Source of the DNA: Erinaceus europaeus
Taxonomy: Eukaryota > Chordata > Mammalia > Eulipotyphla > Erinaceidae
DNA length: 64,000 nt
Direction of reading: 5' to 3'
Assembly (NCBI RefSeq): GCF_950295315.1
Contig: NC_080164.1
Location: 57,179,296 to 57,243,295 of the forward strand
A program made the translations under genes and the position numbers. Below, one piece after another: positions 13,595-24,690 of this stretch (the first letter of the stretch is position 1; every line of letters starts with the position of its first letter). The notes under the pieces are model-generated. The model searched no databases and had not been told where the DNA came from. It saw only the letters and a list, made by a program, of their open reading frames with translations.

Positions 13595-13640
13595 GAAGAA
13601 AGGAAGGAAGGAAGGAAGGAAGGAAGGAAGGAAGGAAGAG
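13463..13640 (+). mobile_element. Diverged SINE-III-like fragment with a (GAAA)n/(GGAA)n tail
   Basis: The plus strand has AAAGACCGTCATACTTGCGG, CACCAAGAGTACTGGGTTTA and GCCTAGTCCTACC, which match the SINE-III body in diverged form. It runs into a (GAAA)n array from 13545 and then (GGAA)n to about 13638. It converges tail-to-tail with the minus-strand SINE-II that starts at about 13640. Confidence 0.5.
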
Positions 13641-13838
13641 AAATTGAGAGGAGAATGGGTAGGTAGGAGAGCAAGACAGACACACAGAGGCAGACAGACA
13701 GACAGACAGAGATCTGCAGCACTTCTTTGCTCATGATGCTTCCTCCCATAGCCCCCACAGGTGGGGACTGGGGACTTAAACTTCAGTCCTTGTACATGAT
13801 ATTGTGTTTGCTATACCAGATGCACCACCACCTGTCCT
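13640..13838 (-). mobile_element. SINE-II
   Basis: Minus-strand reading starts GGACAGGTGGTGGTGCATCT, has AGTCCCCACCTGTGGGGGC, then a CTGCAGATCTCTGTCTGTC-type pyrimidine region. Its tail meets the (GGAA)n array of the preceding element. Confidence 0.75.
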
Positions 13839-13881
13839 CAAGATCCTAATGTTGTAACCACTGAACCACCTTCCAAGTCAC

Positions 13882-14237
13882 GATTTCCTTCCTTCTTTCC
13901 TTCCTTCCTTCCTTCTTACCTTCCTTTCTTTTTATCTTTCTTGTTCTTTCTTCCCCACCATCTCTTTCTCTTTTCTTTTCAACAAGAGTTATCACTGGGT
14001 CTCAGTGCCTATATGACAACTCCACTGCTCCTAGTAGCTAACTTTTTTCTTCATTTTTCTTCTTTTGATAGATGGTGAGACACAGAAAGAGAGTGGGAAA
14101 GAGAGAAAAGACACAAGCAATACTGTTCTACCACTTGTGAAGCTTTCCCCCTGTATATGGACACACGAGGCTTGAACTCGATTTTTGTACATGGTGATAA
14201 GTAGACTCAATCAGGTGTGCCACCACCACCTGACCCC
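13882..14237 (-). mobile_element. SINE-II with the extra 3' module and a pyrimidine-rich tail
   Basis: The head on the minus strand is GGGGTCAGGTGGTGGTGGCA (right end near 14237). The 3' part (13983-14045) carries the extra module also seen at 25299-25360, 51307-51370, 52431-52500 and 50738-50805. A CCTT-rich tract (13882-13982) forms the tail on the left. Confidence 0.75.
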
Positions 14238-14351
14238 TTTTATATTTCTATTAGGGTAATCATAGTAAATAGTTAAGTAGTCTATGTTCCCCTCTAATCC
14301 CATAAGCTCTATAAGATCAGGAAGCAAGTCATTCTTATATCTCTGGGTTTT

Positions 14352-14475
14352 TTTTTTCCACCCGTGAAGCAAGTTTCCTGCAGCTGGGGAGCTGGGGGCT
14401 CGAACTGGGATCCTTCCACCAGTCCTTGTGCTTTGTGCCACGTGCGCTTAACCTGCTGCACTACTGCCCGACTCC
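14352..14475 (-). mobile_element. SINE-I, 3'-truncated, with exact TSD
   Basis: The minus strand begins GGAGTCGGGCAGTAGTGCAG and has TCGAGCCCCCAGCTCCCCAG. It then ends early in an A-run, before the CTGCAGGTGTC region. It is flanked by an exact 13-bp duplication, ATCTCTGGGTTTT, at 14339-14351 and 14476-14488, which fixes the insertion boundaries. Confidence 0.9.
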
Positions 14476-15373
14476 ATCTCTGGGTTTTACTCTAGTGTCT
14501 TACATGTAGAATGTGCTCAAATAAATGTATATTGAGCAATTTAGTGCATAAATGTTAATGATTTATTATGTTACTTGAACAAGTCACTTATCTTATTTTG
14601 GACTCCATTTTCTAAGTGACTACTGTGAGAAGACTGGACTAAAGTGACGTAAGTACAGCTTTTAGTTTTCAAGTTTTATGCATTTATAATGATACATTAT
14701 TGAAATTCAAGAGATGTAAGTCAAATCTTAGAGTAGCTGTATGTTAGTGATATTTTACCGTCTTTGATTTGAACTGATACTTAAAAAATACTATCAGTCC
14801 TTGTTTGGTCAAGCATCATGCTGTCTACTGCCTGACAGATACCTTCCCAATACAGTCATTGAATGGCCATTACCAATGCCAAAGAAAGAAGGATCTGACC
14901 CCTTGCAATTTTGAATTTTGAGTCTTGTGAACATGTGAAAGAAACTGCAAGGAATAAAATTTTTGTGAATAATTTGGGTTCAACCAAGACTATGTGACTC
15001 AAAAGGAATATGAACATTTTTATCTCCCCAGGTTCATGTAATAGTTTCTTGAATTTAATAGCCTAAAATTGGAAGGTAGTGAATTTCTTTTCAAATAATT
15101 TGAACCTTTGGATGGCCAACCATCAATATTTATGCAGTGAGTCATTTTTGGATGTTTGATTTTATTCCTATATTAGAAAATACGATGTGTTTTTGTGAAT
15201 CTAAAGATAACCCAATGTGAGGAAGTCACCTAAGTGAAGCCGTCTTGATTACTAAGAGAAGCAACAAAATATTTGAGTTTAACATAGACACAGATTAATT
15301 TTTATCTTATTTTTTAAGTATTTAGATGATGCCAAAGGTAAATTTTTATAAATTACTTTTAGGAGAACTCAGT

Positions 15374-15530
15374 TTGGGGAGTCCTCACCTTGGAGGACAC
15401 CTACTTTGTCGTGTATGTGACCTGGGTTTGAATCCCTGGAATACCACATAGTATGGCATGGAAGAAACTGTGATACTGTGGTGTTTCTCTTTCTCTGTCT
15501 TTCTGTCTGAAAAAAAAAAACTAAAGCAAA
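15374..15530 (+). mobile_element. Old SINE-III-like element
   Basis: Plus-strand features are a GGGGAGTCCTCACCTTGGAG head, a B-box-like GGGTTTGAATCCC, CACATAGTATGGCATGG, a TTTCTCTTTCTCTGTCTTTC pyrimidine region and an A-run. It is diverged and the boundaries are approximate. Confidence 0.55.
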
Positions 15531-15893
15531 TAAGTCCTGATGAAGAAAAGGTTGGGGAGGGGTAAGGAGGAGGCAGGACAGGTGGAAGAGGGGATGGAGG
15601 GAGAGGAGGAGGAGGAAGTGGAGGAGGATGATGAGGGTCTTTCATTAGGGAGTCATACTGCAAATCAAAGGACATACAGACCATACTTACTGTATAGGGA
15701 AACTGAGGAAAGGTTGTGATTTTATAGTAGGAGAATGATCCAATAAAACTCTAACGTGAAGCCGGCATGCTGTGTTGCCCCTAAACAGTGCTGCCTGTGC
15801 CTTCTTATCAGCATCTTTTTGAAAACCTCTTTAAACTTCACCCTGTCACCATCGTCTTTATGCCTTCTGATTGAGACATAAAGTCAACTTTCT

Positions 15894-16182
15894 TTTTTTT
15901 AAAGATTTATTTTTTAATATTTATTTATTATTTATTCCCTTTTGTTGTTTTATTGTTGTAGTTATTATTAATGTCGTTGTTGTTGGATAGGACAGAGAGA
16001 AATGGAGAGAGGAGGGAAAGACAGAGAGGGGGAGAGAAAGAGAGACACCTGCAGACCTGCTTCACCGCCTGTGAAGCAACTCCCCTGTAGGTGGGGAGCT
16101 GGGGGCTTGAACCAGGATCCTTAAGCTGGTCCTTGCACTTTGTGCCACCTGCGCTTAACCCGCTGCGCTACCGCCCAACTCC
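15894..16182 (-). mobile_element. SINE-I, full length, with TSD
   Basis: The minus strand starts GGAGTTGGGCGGTAGCGCAG with a clear A-box, then a B-box GGTTCAAGCCCCC, the CTGCAGGTGTCTCTCTTTC region and an AATAAATAAT-type tail. It is flanked by AGTCAACTTTCT at 15882-15893 and again at 16187-16198. Confidence 0.93.
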
Positions 16183-16198
16183 TTATAGTCAACTTTCT

Positions 16199-17165
16199 GA
16201 GCTGTTTTTCTTGACTTTTCATTTTTTATGCTTCTTTTGTCTTGTTGTGCTTATGTTTTAACTTATTTTCTCTGTGGTACGTGATATTAGAATTAAGCAC
16301 AGTACATAGGACTGTTTTGCAAATTTACTACCTTCTGGGACAATAGTTTATTCCTGAGACCCCTTGCCAATCTGTAGTTGCTAGTAAATTATATACTGAT
16401 TTGAAGGTCTGGATACTTATTAAGTGAAGAAAAAAATCATGAAAGAAAGATGATTTTTATCTGAAACTGAAATTCAGACAAAAGATTAGTGGTACTGTTT
16501 GAGTAGACAGTGCACCGACATGGCTTTATACAGTAGAGAGGATTGCCAGCTCACAGAGAGCAGGAGATGCCCCAGGAATAGAATAAAACTCGGCCTACTC
16601 CTCCTTATTCAAATACCACCCACAACTTTCTGGGAATAGAACATATGCAGAGCATATTTGAAAACATTATAAGGCATGCATAAAGTACAATATTAGTCAA
16701 TTTTATATGCTCAGTTGCATGAAATCTGTGTGTTTAAAAAATATAATAATTTGCATTTCATGGCTTTTGATAACCTCAGGAGTGCACTTGAAATTCAGCA
16801 CATGCCCACAGCACCTCCCAGCTCACCCCATTTTTAACTGAAGACCAATGGTTTCTATTAAGGGATCAGGCAGGGCCTCTGACAAGCCAGTCAATAACTA
16901 TGTGAGGTTACTTCATTAATGCTATAATGGCTGATAGAGTGAGAGGCAAAAAACAGGTTCCTGACAGCAGCAAATGAAAATGATAGAGATTCCTGAAGCA
17001 ATGCGCCTTTCCTTTGTCATTGTCTTTTGCTTCGCTTATTCAAAATGTGGCATTTATGTATTCAGTCTTGATGAATGTTGCAGGCTTTAAGTACTTTTTC
17101 CATCTCTAATGCAGTGTCGATTGCGCATTGTTCTCTCTTTCTCTCTCCCCCTCTGCCTTCCTCTC

Positions 17166-17240
<75 letters not shown>

Positions 17241-18654
17241 TTCTTTTTCTCTTCCTCTTCTTATAACCTCTGCTGTCAAGGCACTGCAGGCTGAAGGGTT
17301 GCAGGCACTGCTAAATAGCTTTTGTGCTGTAAACGATGAAGGTGATGGGACAATGCATCATAAGTGCTGGCTGGGTCACAGAGCAGAGAGCATGGTGGAA
17401 GCTGGACCCTGCAGCTAAAATGGTGCAAATCCCCTTGGCCCTTCCACTTACTACCCTTTATTTGGAAGCCAAGTGGAAATCTCTAAGGAAAGTAAAGTCA
17501 TTTTTGTGGATGCCAGGCAGGGATTCAGTGGGAGAGGGAAATGCACTGCAGGTAAATTGGGAAAGACCAGGACAAATCACTTAGCCACTTTCAGGATGAC
17601 TCACAGGTCTGAAAAGGGTGCATACACATAGCTGCTTCTAGAGGCTAACACTGTTGCTATTTTTAGTTTCTAGATGCCTTGATAGGTTGTGATATGATAC
17701 TTGAAGGGACCATGTATTCCATTTGAATGAATAAGAAGCGATACAGTCTGCTAGGTCTCTGGCATCAACAAGAGAAAAACCTTAGAACAGCCAGAGTGGG
17801 AAGTGCAGATCTTTGTTTGGATCATCACTGTGCCTTCTTTGAGGAGGGTTATGAGTAAGGACGGATAGACAGATGTGCAACAAAACTGGAGTGAAGAGCT
17901 TCCTTATGCCTTGTGTATTCCATTGCAGTCTTTTGAGGCACCACATGCTGTACTCACAGCAGCCTTTGCTTCTTCAGTGGCATGAGCATTATGAACTGTT
18001 TTGGAGGGGGGGAGCATGGTAAATCAACTGAAAAATACATCTACTTGAATTTCAGCAGCATTCATCAGGGTATTCACCTGCATTGTGGGGTGCTTGATTT
18101 TGGTTGGCAGAATTTCAGCACATCATCATGGTCAGAAAAAAGTGAAAGGAATTAAAAAATGTCATGAACTCATTCTCTATGAGTTCTTCCCACACACTTC
18201 TCCATCTTGGGAGGACATAGCCTCAAATTGCCACCATGTATTTGAAGAACTAACTCAAATTGATTCACATTTCTTCTGAGGAGTCTATACCCAGATGTAA
18301 ACACACAAAAACAACCAGCCCATGGAAGTGTAATTGTATTCTGGATATACAAGTGACTGTCCAACCATAAACAGCTTAGCAGAAAGGACCAATCTTTGTG
18401 TGTGTGAGCAAGCACAGTTCTATCACAGAATGTGGCAATACTTTTTCATCTTTATTTACTAAGAACACTGTAGAAGAAATTAAATGTTGAAGTTATCTAA
18501 AATCCATAGCATTTTGTTTTGTGAAGCTTTAGTTACTGAGGTAGTTAGCAAATTCTATTCTTATTGTTTTGTTTGTTTGTTTTGTTTTTCCCTCATCAAT
18601 CTTTAGTTACATGATGGATAGTATTACCCTCTTGTTTTGGTAAAGAAAAGGCTG
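16199..18654. other. No recognised gene; one (CT)n tract
   Basis: Largely unique AT-rich sequence. Frames such as 17336-17584 and 18085-18279 are short and show no domain. The only clear structure is the (CT)n tract at 17128-17262. Confidence 0.5.
17128..17262 (+). repeat. (CT)n / polypyrimidine microsatellite
   Basis: An interrupted CT-dinucleotide run of about 130 bases with a few TTT interruptions. No SINE body is recognisable next to it. Confidence 0.9.
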
Positions 18655-18795
18655 GTGTGAGGCTATATCGTACTCACACAATCAACTCATAAATTGAAAG
18701 CCTAACTCCCAGTACCTGAGATAGTGACTATATTTAAAGGTAAATATAGTCAGGTGTAAAGGTAAATACAGATCAAGTGTAAAGAAGTAAATAAG
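18655..18795 (+). mobile_element. Ancient MaLR/MLT1-like LTR, left part
   Basis: AACTCATAAATTGAAAGCCT followed by AACTCCCAGTACCTGAGA and a GTGACTATATTT block matches, from memory, the consensus of old mammalian MaLR (MLT1-type) LTRs. The rest continues at 24414 after the L1-B insertion. Three imperfect repeats of about 21 bp (AAGGTAAATA core) occupy 18735-18790. Confidence 0.5.
18781..18795 (+). repeat. Target-site duplication of L1-B, left copy
   Basis: AAAGAAGTAAATAAG is repeated exactly at 24399-24413. The 15-bp length and the A-rich start are typical of L1 target-primed reverse transcription. The first As of the right copy cannot be told apart from the poly(A) tail. Confidence 0.93.
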
Positions 18796-18804
18796 GGAGG
18801 TTTC

Positions 18805-18820
18805 CCGGAAGATGGCGGAC
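18805..18820 (+). promoter_or_regulatory. YY1-type site at the L1-B 5' end
   Basis: AAGATGGCGG lies at 18809-18818, within the first ~25 bases of the element. Human L1 has a YY1 site at the same place that sets the transcription start. L1-B keeps the intact core. The equivalent sites of L1-C read AAGATGGCAG (35594-35603) and AAGATGGTGG (35118-35127), each having lost the CpG. Confidence 0.6.
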
Positions 18821-19925
18821 TGAGAAGCTGCTAGTGACTGAGCTCTGACCACATCTCCTGGAAACGGTAGGATTTTCTGCCTTTAGCAGGCCAGGCAATA
18901 AGGGGCCCTAGCGGAAACACCAAGAAGGTGACTATAACTTAATTTGGGTTAAGAATTAGAGTAGGGAAAAAAGGGGAAAAAAAAAAAAAGGAAAAAAATT
19001 TTTTTTTCTTCCTTTTAATTTTCAAGCATACCTCCTTCCCGGCCCCCCCATAACCAGTCCTTTTCTTTACCAAATTCCTGTCCAACCAGGGAATATCATT
19101 AATTCTAAGTCTATACCCTTATGAAACCTCTGGCCTTTTTTCTTTCTAAGTAGCTAACCCCCCCACCTCACCCCACATAGCTAATAAAATAATTAAAAAT
19201 AAATACATAAAAAACCTTTCCTTTCACTGCCCTTTTATGACTGTTCTTTTTCTTATCTTTTTCTTTTTTCTCTCTCTCTTTCTTTTTTTTTCTTTTTCTC
19301 ATTCTTGTCATCCCTTCTTCCTTAATCCTACAGCTTCCAAAGTCACAGCCCCCAGCCCCCAAACCAACAAACAGTGTGCTTTTTTGAATTCACTGATACA
19401 CATTTGGGAATTTCCTTTCACTGCTCTTTAATTACAGCTCTTTTTTTTTATCTTTTCCCTTTTCTCTCTCTTGTCTCTCCCTCTCTCTATCTCTTTTTTT
19501 TTAATCTTGTCATACACTTCTTCCTTCTTCTTTGCCTTTCTGAATTTGTGAATTATTTTGGGGAAGAAATCTGACTCAGAGTGGACTCTCTATGTGTGTA
19601 TCTCTGCTCTAGTTCCATTTACCCTCTTGTTACCCCTAGAATATACAATGGATAGTAGATTTGCATAACTGTCTATTCTTTCTATCCTTTCTCTCTTTTC
19701 TCTTTCTTCACTGGTATTTGGTTACTATTTTTTCACGGATTGGAGAAATTGTTTAGCTAACTGGTAATGATTAATCTGCTTCAATACTTGCTTCAGTTGC
19801 TACTGTAATTCCTGAGGTTGGTGAGTGCAGTTTTCATACAGGTATTTAGTACAGGGTTACTGTACTCAAGACACAACAACTGAGGAACAACAGAGCATAA
19901 AAAAAAGAAACACATAAATAAAAAA

Positions 19926-20086
19926 ATGGGTTGATCAAAAACAAATAAAACTGCTACTGCAATGAATGAAGACAAGAGCCCAGAAGAAACTACAAATCAG
20001 CCAGAATTAACCATAGATAAGAAAAGCATGCAAGCAATAATAAACTTATTAATCACAGAAATTAAAACAACATTGGAGGAAAGGAA
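19926..20086 (+). pseudogene. L1-B ORF1, N-terminal remnant
   Basis: The frame starts ATG GGT TGA; the third codon, AGA in L1-C and L1-D, is a stop here. The remainder aligns with residues 1-54 of ORF1p (MNEDKSPEETTNQPE region). It ends at the deletion junction, so the coiled coil, RRM and C-terminal domains are absent and no ORF1p can be made. Confidence 0.9.
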
Positions 20087-23074
20087 GACACAACCTATCA
20101 AAACATTTGGGACACAGCTAAAGCAATACTGAGAGGGAAACTTATAGCCATACAATCACATATTAAACACCAAGAAGAAGCTCAAATGAACGACCTTACT
20201 GCACACCTCAAGGACTTGGAGGAAGAGGAACAAAGGAACCCTAAAGCAACCAGAAGGACAGAAATCACTAAAGTTAGAGCAGAAATAAACAACATCGAAA
20301 ATAAAAGAATCATACAAAAGATCAATGAAGCCAAATGTCGGTACTTTGAAAGATTAAACAAAATTGACTAACCCCTAGCCAGACTCACCAAACAAAAAAG
20401 AGAGAAGATTCAAATTAATAGAATTGTAAACAGTGGAGGAGATATCACAACTGACACCACAGAAATCCAGAGAATCCTGCGAAACTTCTATAAAGAACTA
20501 TAAGCCACCAAGCTAGAGAATATGGAAGAAATGGAACAAGTCCTAGAAACATATGCCCTTACAAAACTGAACCAAGAAGAACTACAGAAACTAAATGCAC
20601 CAATCACAGACAAATAAATTGAAACCGTTATTAAGAATCTCCCCAACAACAAAAGTCCTGGACCAGATGGCTTCACAAATGAATTCTAGAAAACTTTCAG
20701 GAAACAGTTAGTACCCATACTTCTTAAGCTATTCCATAAGATTGAAGAAACAGGAATACTCTCTTCCACCTTCTATGAAGCCAACATCACCCTGATACCA
20801 AAAGCTAATAGGGACAGAACAAAAAAGGAAAACTACAGACCAATATCTCTGATGAACATAGATGCCAAAATATTAAACAAGATCTTGGCCAACCGGATAC
20901 AGCAACATAGCAAAAAGATTGTACATCACGACCTAGTGGGATTCATCCCAGGAATGCAAGGCTGGTCCAACATCCATAACTCAATCAATGTAATTCACCA
21001 CATCTATAAAAGCAAAGCCAAAAACCACATGATTATCTCAATAGAGGCAGAGAAAGCCTTTGACAAAATCCAACACCCATTCATGCTCAAAACACTACAA
21101 AAAATGGGAATAGATGGGAAATTCCTCAAGATAGTGGAGTCTATATATAGCAAACCTACAGCCAACATCATACTCAACGGACAGAAGCTGAAAGCATCCC
21201 CCCTCAGATCGGGGACTAGACAGGGCTGTCCACTGTCACTGTTACTCTTCAACATAGTATTGGAAGTTCTTGCCATAGCAATCAGGCAAGAGAAAGGAAT
21301 CAAAGGAATACAGATTGGAAGGGAGGAAGTCAAGCTCTCACTATTTGCAGATGATATGATAGTATACATAGAAAGACCTAAAGAATCCAGCAGAAAATTA
21401 CTGGAAGTTATTAGGCAATATAGCAAGGTATCAGGCTACAAAATCAATGTACAAAAATCAGTGGAATTCATTTATGCAAACACTAAATCTGAAGAAGACA
21501 TCCAGAAATCTCTCCCATTTACTGTTTCAGCAAAATCAATCAAATACCTAGGAATATAGTTGACCAAAGAAGTGACAGACTTGTATGCTGAAAACTATGA
21601 GTCGCTACACAAGGAAATAGTAACTGATACCAAGAAATGGAAAGATATCCCATACTCATGGATTGGAAGAATAAATATCATCAAAATGAATATTCTCCCC
21701 AGAACCATATACAAATTTAATGTAAAAAAGTTCCATCAAAGTTCCACCAAGCTTCTTTAAGAGAATACAACAAACACTACAATCATTTATCTGGAACATG
21801 AAAACACCTAGAATTGCCAAAACCATCTAGAGGAAAAGAAACAGAAATGGAGGAATCAGACTCCCAGACCTTAAACTATATTATAAAGCCATCATCATCA
21901 AAACAGCATGGTGCTGGAACAAAAATAGGCACACAGACCAGTGGAACAGAATTGAAAGCCCAGAAATAAATCCCCACACCTGTGGACATCTAATATTTGA
22001 TAAGGGGGCCCAAAGGATTAAATGGAACAAGGAGGCTCTCTTCAATAAATGGTGCTGGGAAAACTAGGTTGTAACATGCAGAAGAATGAAATTAAACCAC
22101 TTTATCTCACTAGAAACAAAAATCAACTCCAAATGGATCAAAGACTTAGATGTCAGTCCAGAAACTATCAAATACTTAGAGAAAACATTGGTAAAACAGT
22201 TTCCCACCTACACCTCAAGGACAGTTTTGATGAATCAAACCCAATTGCAAGGAAGACTAAAGCAGAAAAAAAACAATGGGACTACATCAAATTGAAAAGC
22301 TTCTGCACATCCAAAGAAACTATTAAACAAACAGAGAGACCCTTCACAGAATGGGAGAAGATCTTCACATGCCATGCATCAGACAGGAAACTAATCACCA
22401 AAATATATAAAGAGCTCAGCAAACTTAGCACCAAAAAAGCAAATGACCCCATCCAAAAATGGGCAGAGGATATGAACAAAACATTCACCTCAGAGGAGAT
22501 CCAAAAGGCTAACAAACATATGAAAAACTGCTCTAGGTCACTGATTGTCAGAGAAATGCAAATTAAGACAACACTAAGATACCACCTCACTCCTGTATGA
22601 ATGGCATACATCAAAAAGGACAGCAGCAACAAATGCTGGAGAGGATGTGGGGACAGAGGAACCCTTTTACATTGCTGGTGGGAATGTAAATTGGTATAGC
22701 CTCTGTGGAGAGCAGTCTGGAAAACTCTCAGAATGCTAGACATGGACTTTCCATATGATCCATTAATTCCTCTCCTGGGGTTATACCCCAAGGACTCCAT
22801 AACACCCAACCAAAAAGAAGTGTGTAGTCCTATGTTCATAGCAGCACAATTCATAATAGCTAAAACCTGGAAGCCACTCAGGTGCCCAACAACAGATGAG
22901 TGGCTGAGAAAGCTGTGGTATATATACACAATGGAATACTATGCAGCTATCAAGAACAATGAACCCACCTTCTCTGACCCATCTTGGACAGAGCTAGAAG
23001 GAATTATGTTAAGTGAACTAAGTCAGAAAGATAAAGATGAGTATGGGATGATCCCACTCATCAACAGAAGTTGA
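20084..23074 (+). pseudogene. L1-B ORF2 remnant without endonuclease domain
   Basis: The remnant begins at the position equivalent to 1134 of L1-A, so the endonuclease is gone. It still holds the linker, reverse-transcriptase and cysteine-rich regions. The longest frame is 20852-21559 (235 codons, with FADDMIVY). Defects include a TAA near 20368, a GAA-to-TAA near 20614, the shared TAG at 20687-20689, a TAG at 21557-21559, and a 4-nt insertion at about 21721-21735 that is also in L1-D. A later frame, 22049-22600, covers part of the C-terminus, and 22733-23074 ends at the normal ORF2 stop. It cannot mobilise itself. Confidence 0.93.
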
Positions 23075-24398
23075 CTAAGAAGATCTGAAAGGGAAAGTAA
23101 AAGCAGGACCTGATCAAATTGTAAGTATGGCACCAAAGTAAAAACCCAGTGGTGAGGGGTAGACATGCACCTTCCTGGGCCAGTGGGGGGGTGGGAGTGG
23201 GTGGAAGGGATGGATCACAGTCTTTTCGTGGTGGGAATGGTGTTTATGTACACTCCTAGTAAAATGTAGACATATAATAGTAGTTAATTAATATGAGAGG
23301 GGAAAAATTAATTGTATGTCTCGAAGTTTTTCAAAACACAAAATGAATCTTTTTAATATATATGTTGTGTATTTGATATGCAGACTCTTTCAAAAGCCTA
23401 GAGCAAGTAGATTAGAAGTATCCAATCGCACAGCTATATACAAGATACTGGATACTGTACAGCAAACCATAACAAAAGGACTTTTCAAAGTTAACCCAAT
23501 TAACAAATAATGTGATAATAACATTAACTATCGATTGTCTTTCTGAACCCTAAGACAGCAGGAACCTCACATGTCCACTATAGAGCCCCTACTTCCCCCA
23601 GTCCTGGAACCTTTGGATAGGGCCCACTTTCCCGTATGCGTCTCCCAATCCATACCAAACAATATTGCATCCCCCGATCACAACCTAACCAACGCAATGA
23701 TTGCCACCTCAACATGCTTCACCTCAGACTGTGTCCAGAGACTTCACGTGTGGAATGACAACCCTTCAGCTTCATTACTCGGGTGAGACCTTTCCTTTTA
23801 TAGTACACTCTAATTTTATCTCAGGTGGTTCACTTTCTAACAAAGTCCCATAACTTAGATATACACCAGTTTCTGTGAGAGAGAGCTAATGTTCACACAT
23901 ATCCATAAACTACTGTAAAATATATACTTGAAAGCAGAAGTACACTAGAGTTTGCAGTGAGTACCTCCCTAACACTTCCTCTCCATTATTCCAAGCTTGG
24001 GATCCATGATTGCTCAACAATTTGTTTGGCTTCGTATGTTAACTCTCTTTTCAATCACCAGGTTCCAGATGCCACCAGGATGCTGGCCAGGCTTCCCTGG
24101 ATTGAAGACCCCACCAATGTGTCCTGGAGCTCAGCTTCCCCAGAGACACAGCCTACTAGGGAAAGAGAGAGGCAGACTGGGAGTATGGACCAACCAGTCA
24201 ACGCCCATGTTCAGTGGGGAAGCAATTACAGAAGCCAGACCTTCTACCTTCTGCAACCCTCAATGACCCAGAGGGATAGAGAATGAGAAAGTTATCATGG
24301 GAGGGGGTGGGTTATGAAGATTGGGTGGTGGGAATTGTGTGGAGCTGTACCCCTCCTACCTTATGGTTTTGTTAATTAATCCTTTCTTAAATAAAAAA
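23075..24398 (+). other. L1-B 3' UTR
   Basis: About 1.3 kb. It holds the G-rich tract (23178-23213), the GTGGTGGGAATGGTGTTTAT block shared with all copies, and the recurrent 3' UTR frame from 23957, shortened here by a stop at 24284-24286. It ends at CCTTTCTTAAATAAAAAAAA, which merges with the TSD. Confidence 0.85.
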
Positions 24399-24413
24399 AA
24401 AGAAGTAAATAAG
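24399..24413 (+). repeat. Target-site duplication of L1-B, right copy
   Basis: AAAGAAGTAAATAAG, identical to 18781-18795. Confidence 0.93.
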
Positions 24414-24690
24414 ATGAGATGAAGTTATTTCCATGAACCCACATCCAATTTGATAATTGTGTCCTTGTAAGAAGAAATTGAACAAGACAAATAGAGACAG
24501 CAGATCATATGGAGATATAAGGAGAACATGGCTATCTAGATGTCAAGGGGAAAGACCTCAGAAGAAACCAACCCCGACAACACCTTCATCAGACATATCT
24601 GGCCTCTAAGAATGTGACAAATAACTTTCTGTTTTTTAATCTACCAGTTCTTTATAATTTCTTCCACTGACTGGCTTTCAGTGAAGTGAG
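24414..24690 (+). mobile_element. Ancient MaLR/MLT1-like LTR, right part
   Basis: GTGTCCTTGTAAGAAGAAAT, CCTCAGAAGAAACCAACCCC, GACAACACCTTCATC and AACTTTCTGTTTTTTAATCT are in the order expected of the 3' half of MLT1-type LTRs (from memory). Together with 18655-18795 it is one element split by L1-B. Confidence 0.5.

Larger units (their letters stand above)
18796..24398 (+). mobile_element. L1-B: L1 with a 5' UTR start and an internal deletion
   Basis: The element runs from the L1 5' start (G-run, TTTCCCGGAAGATGGCGGAC) through a 5' UTR of about 1.13 kb (to 19925) and the first ~54 codons of ORF1. It then jumps into ORF2 and continues to the 3' UTR and poly(A), between exact 15-bp TSDs. About 1.64 kb is missing at 20084-20086, measured against L1-C. 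That removes most of ORF1 and the whole ORF2 endonuclease domain. It is inserted into an older LTR-like repeat. It is non-autonomous: codon 3 of ORF1 is TGA and ORF2 has several stops. Confidence 0.97.

Noticed and set aside
13545..13640. Regular short repeats as a CRISPR-like array
   Set aside because: Simple GAAA/GGAA microsatellite without spacers, in a mammalian genome.
15894..16182. SINE A- and B-boxes as a possible tRNA gene
   Set aside because: Box motifs fit, but the cloverleaf and anticodon arm do not fold as a tRNA, and the element has a SINE body, tail and TSD.
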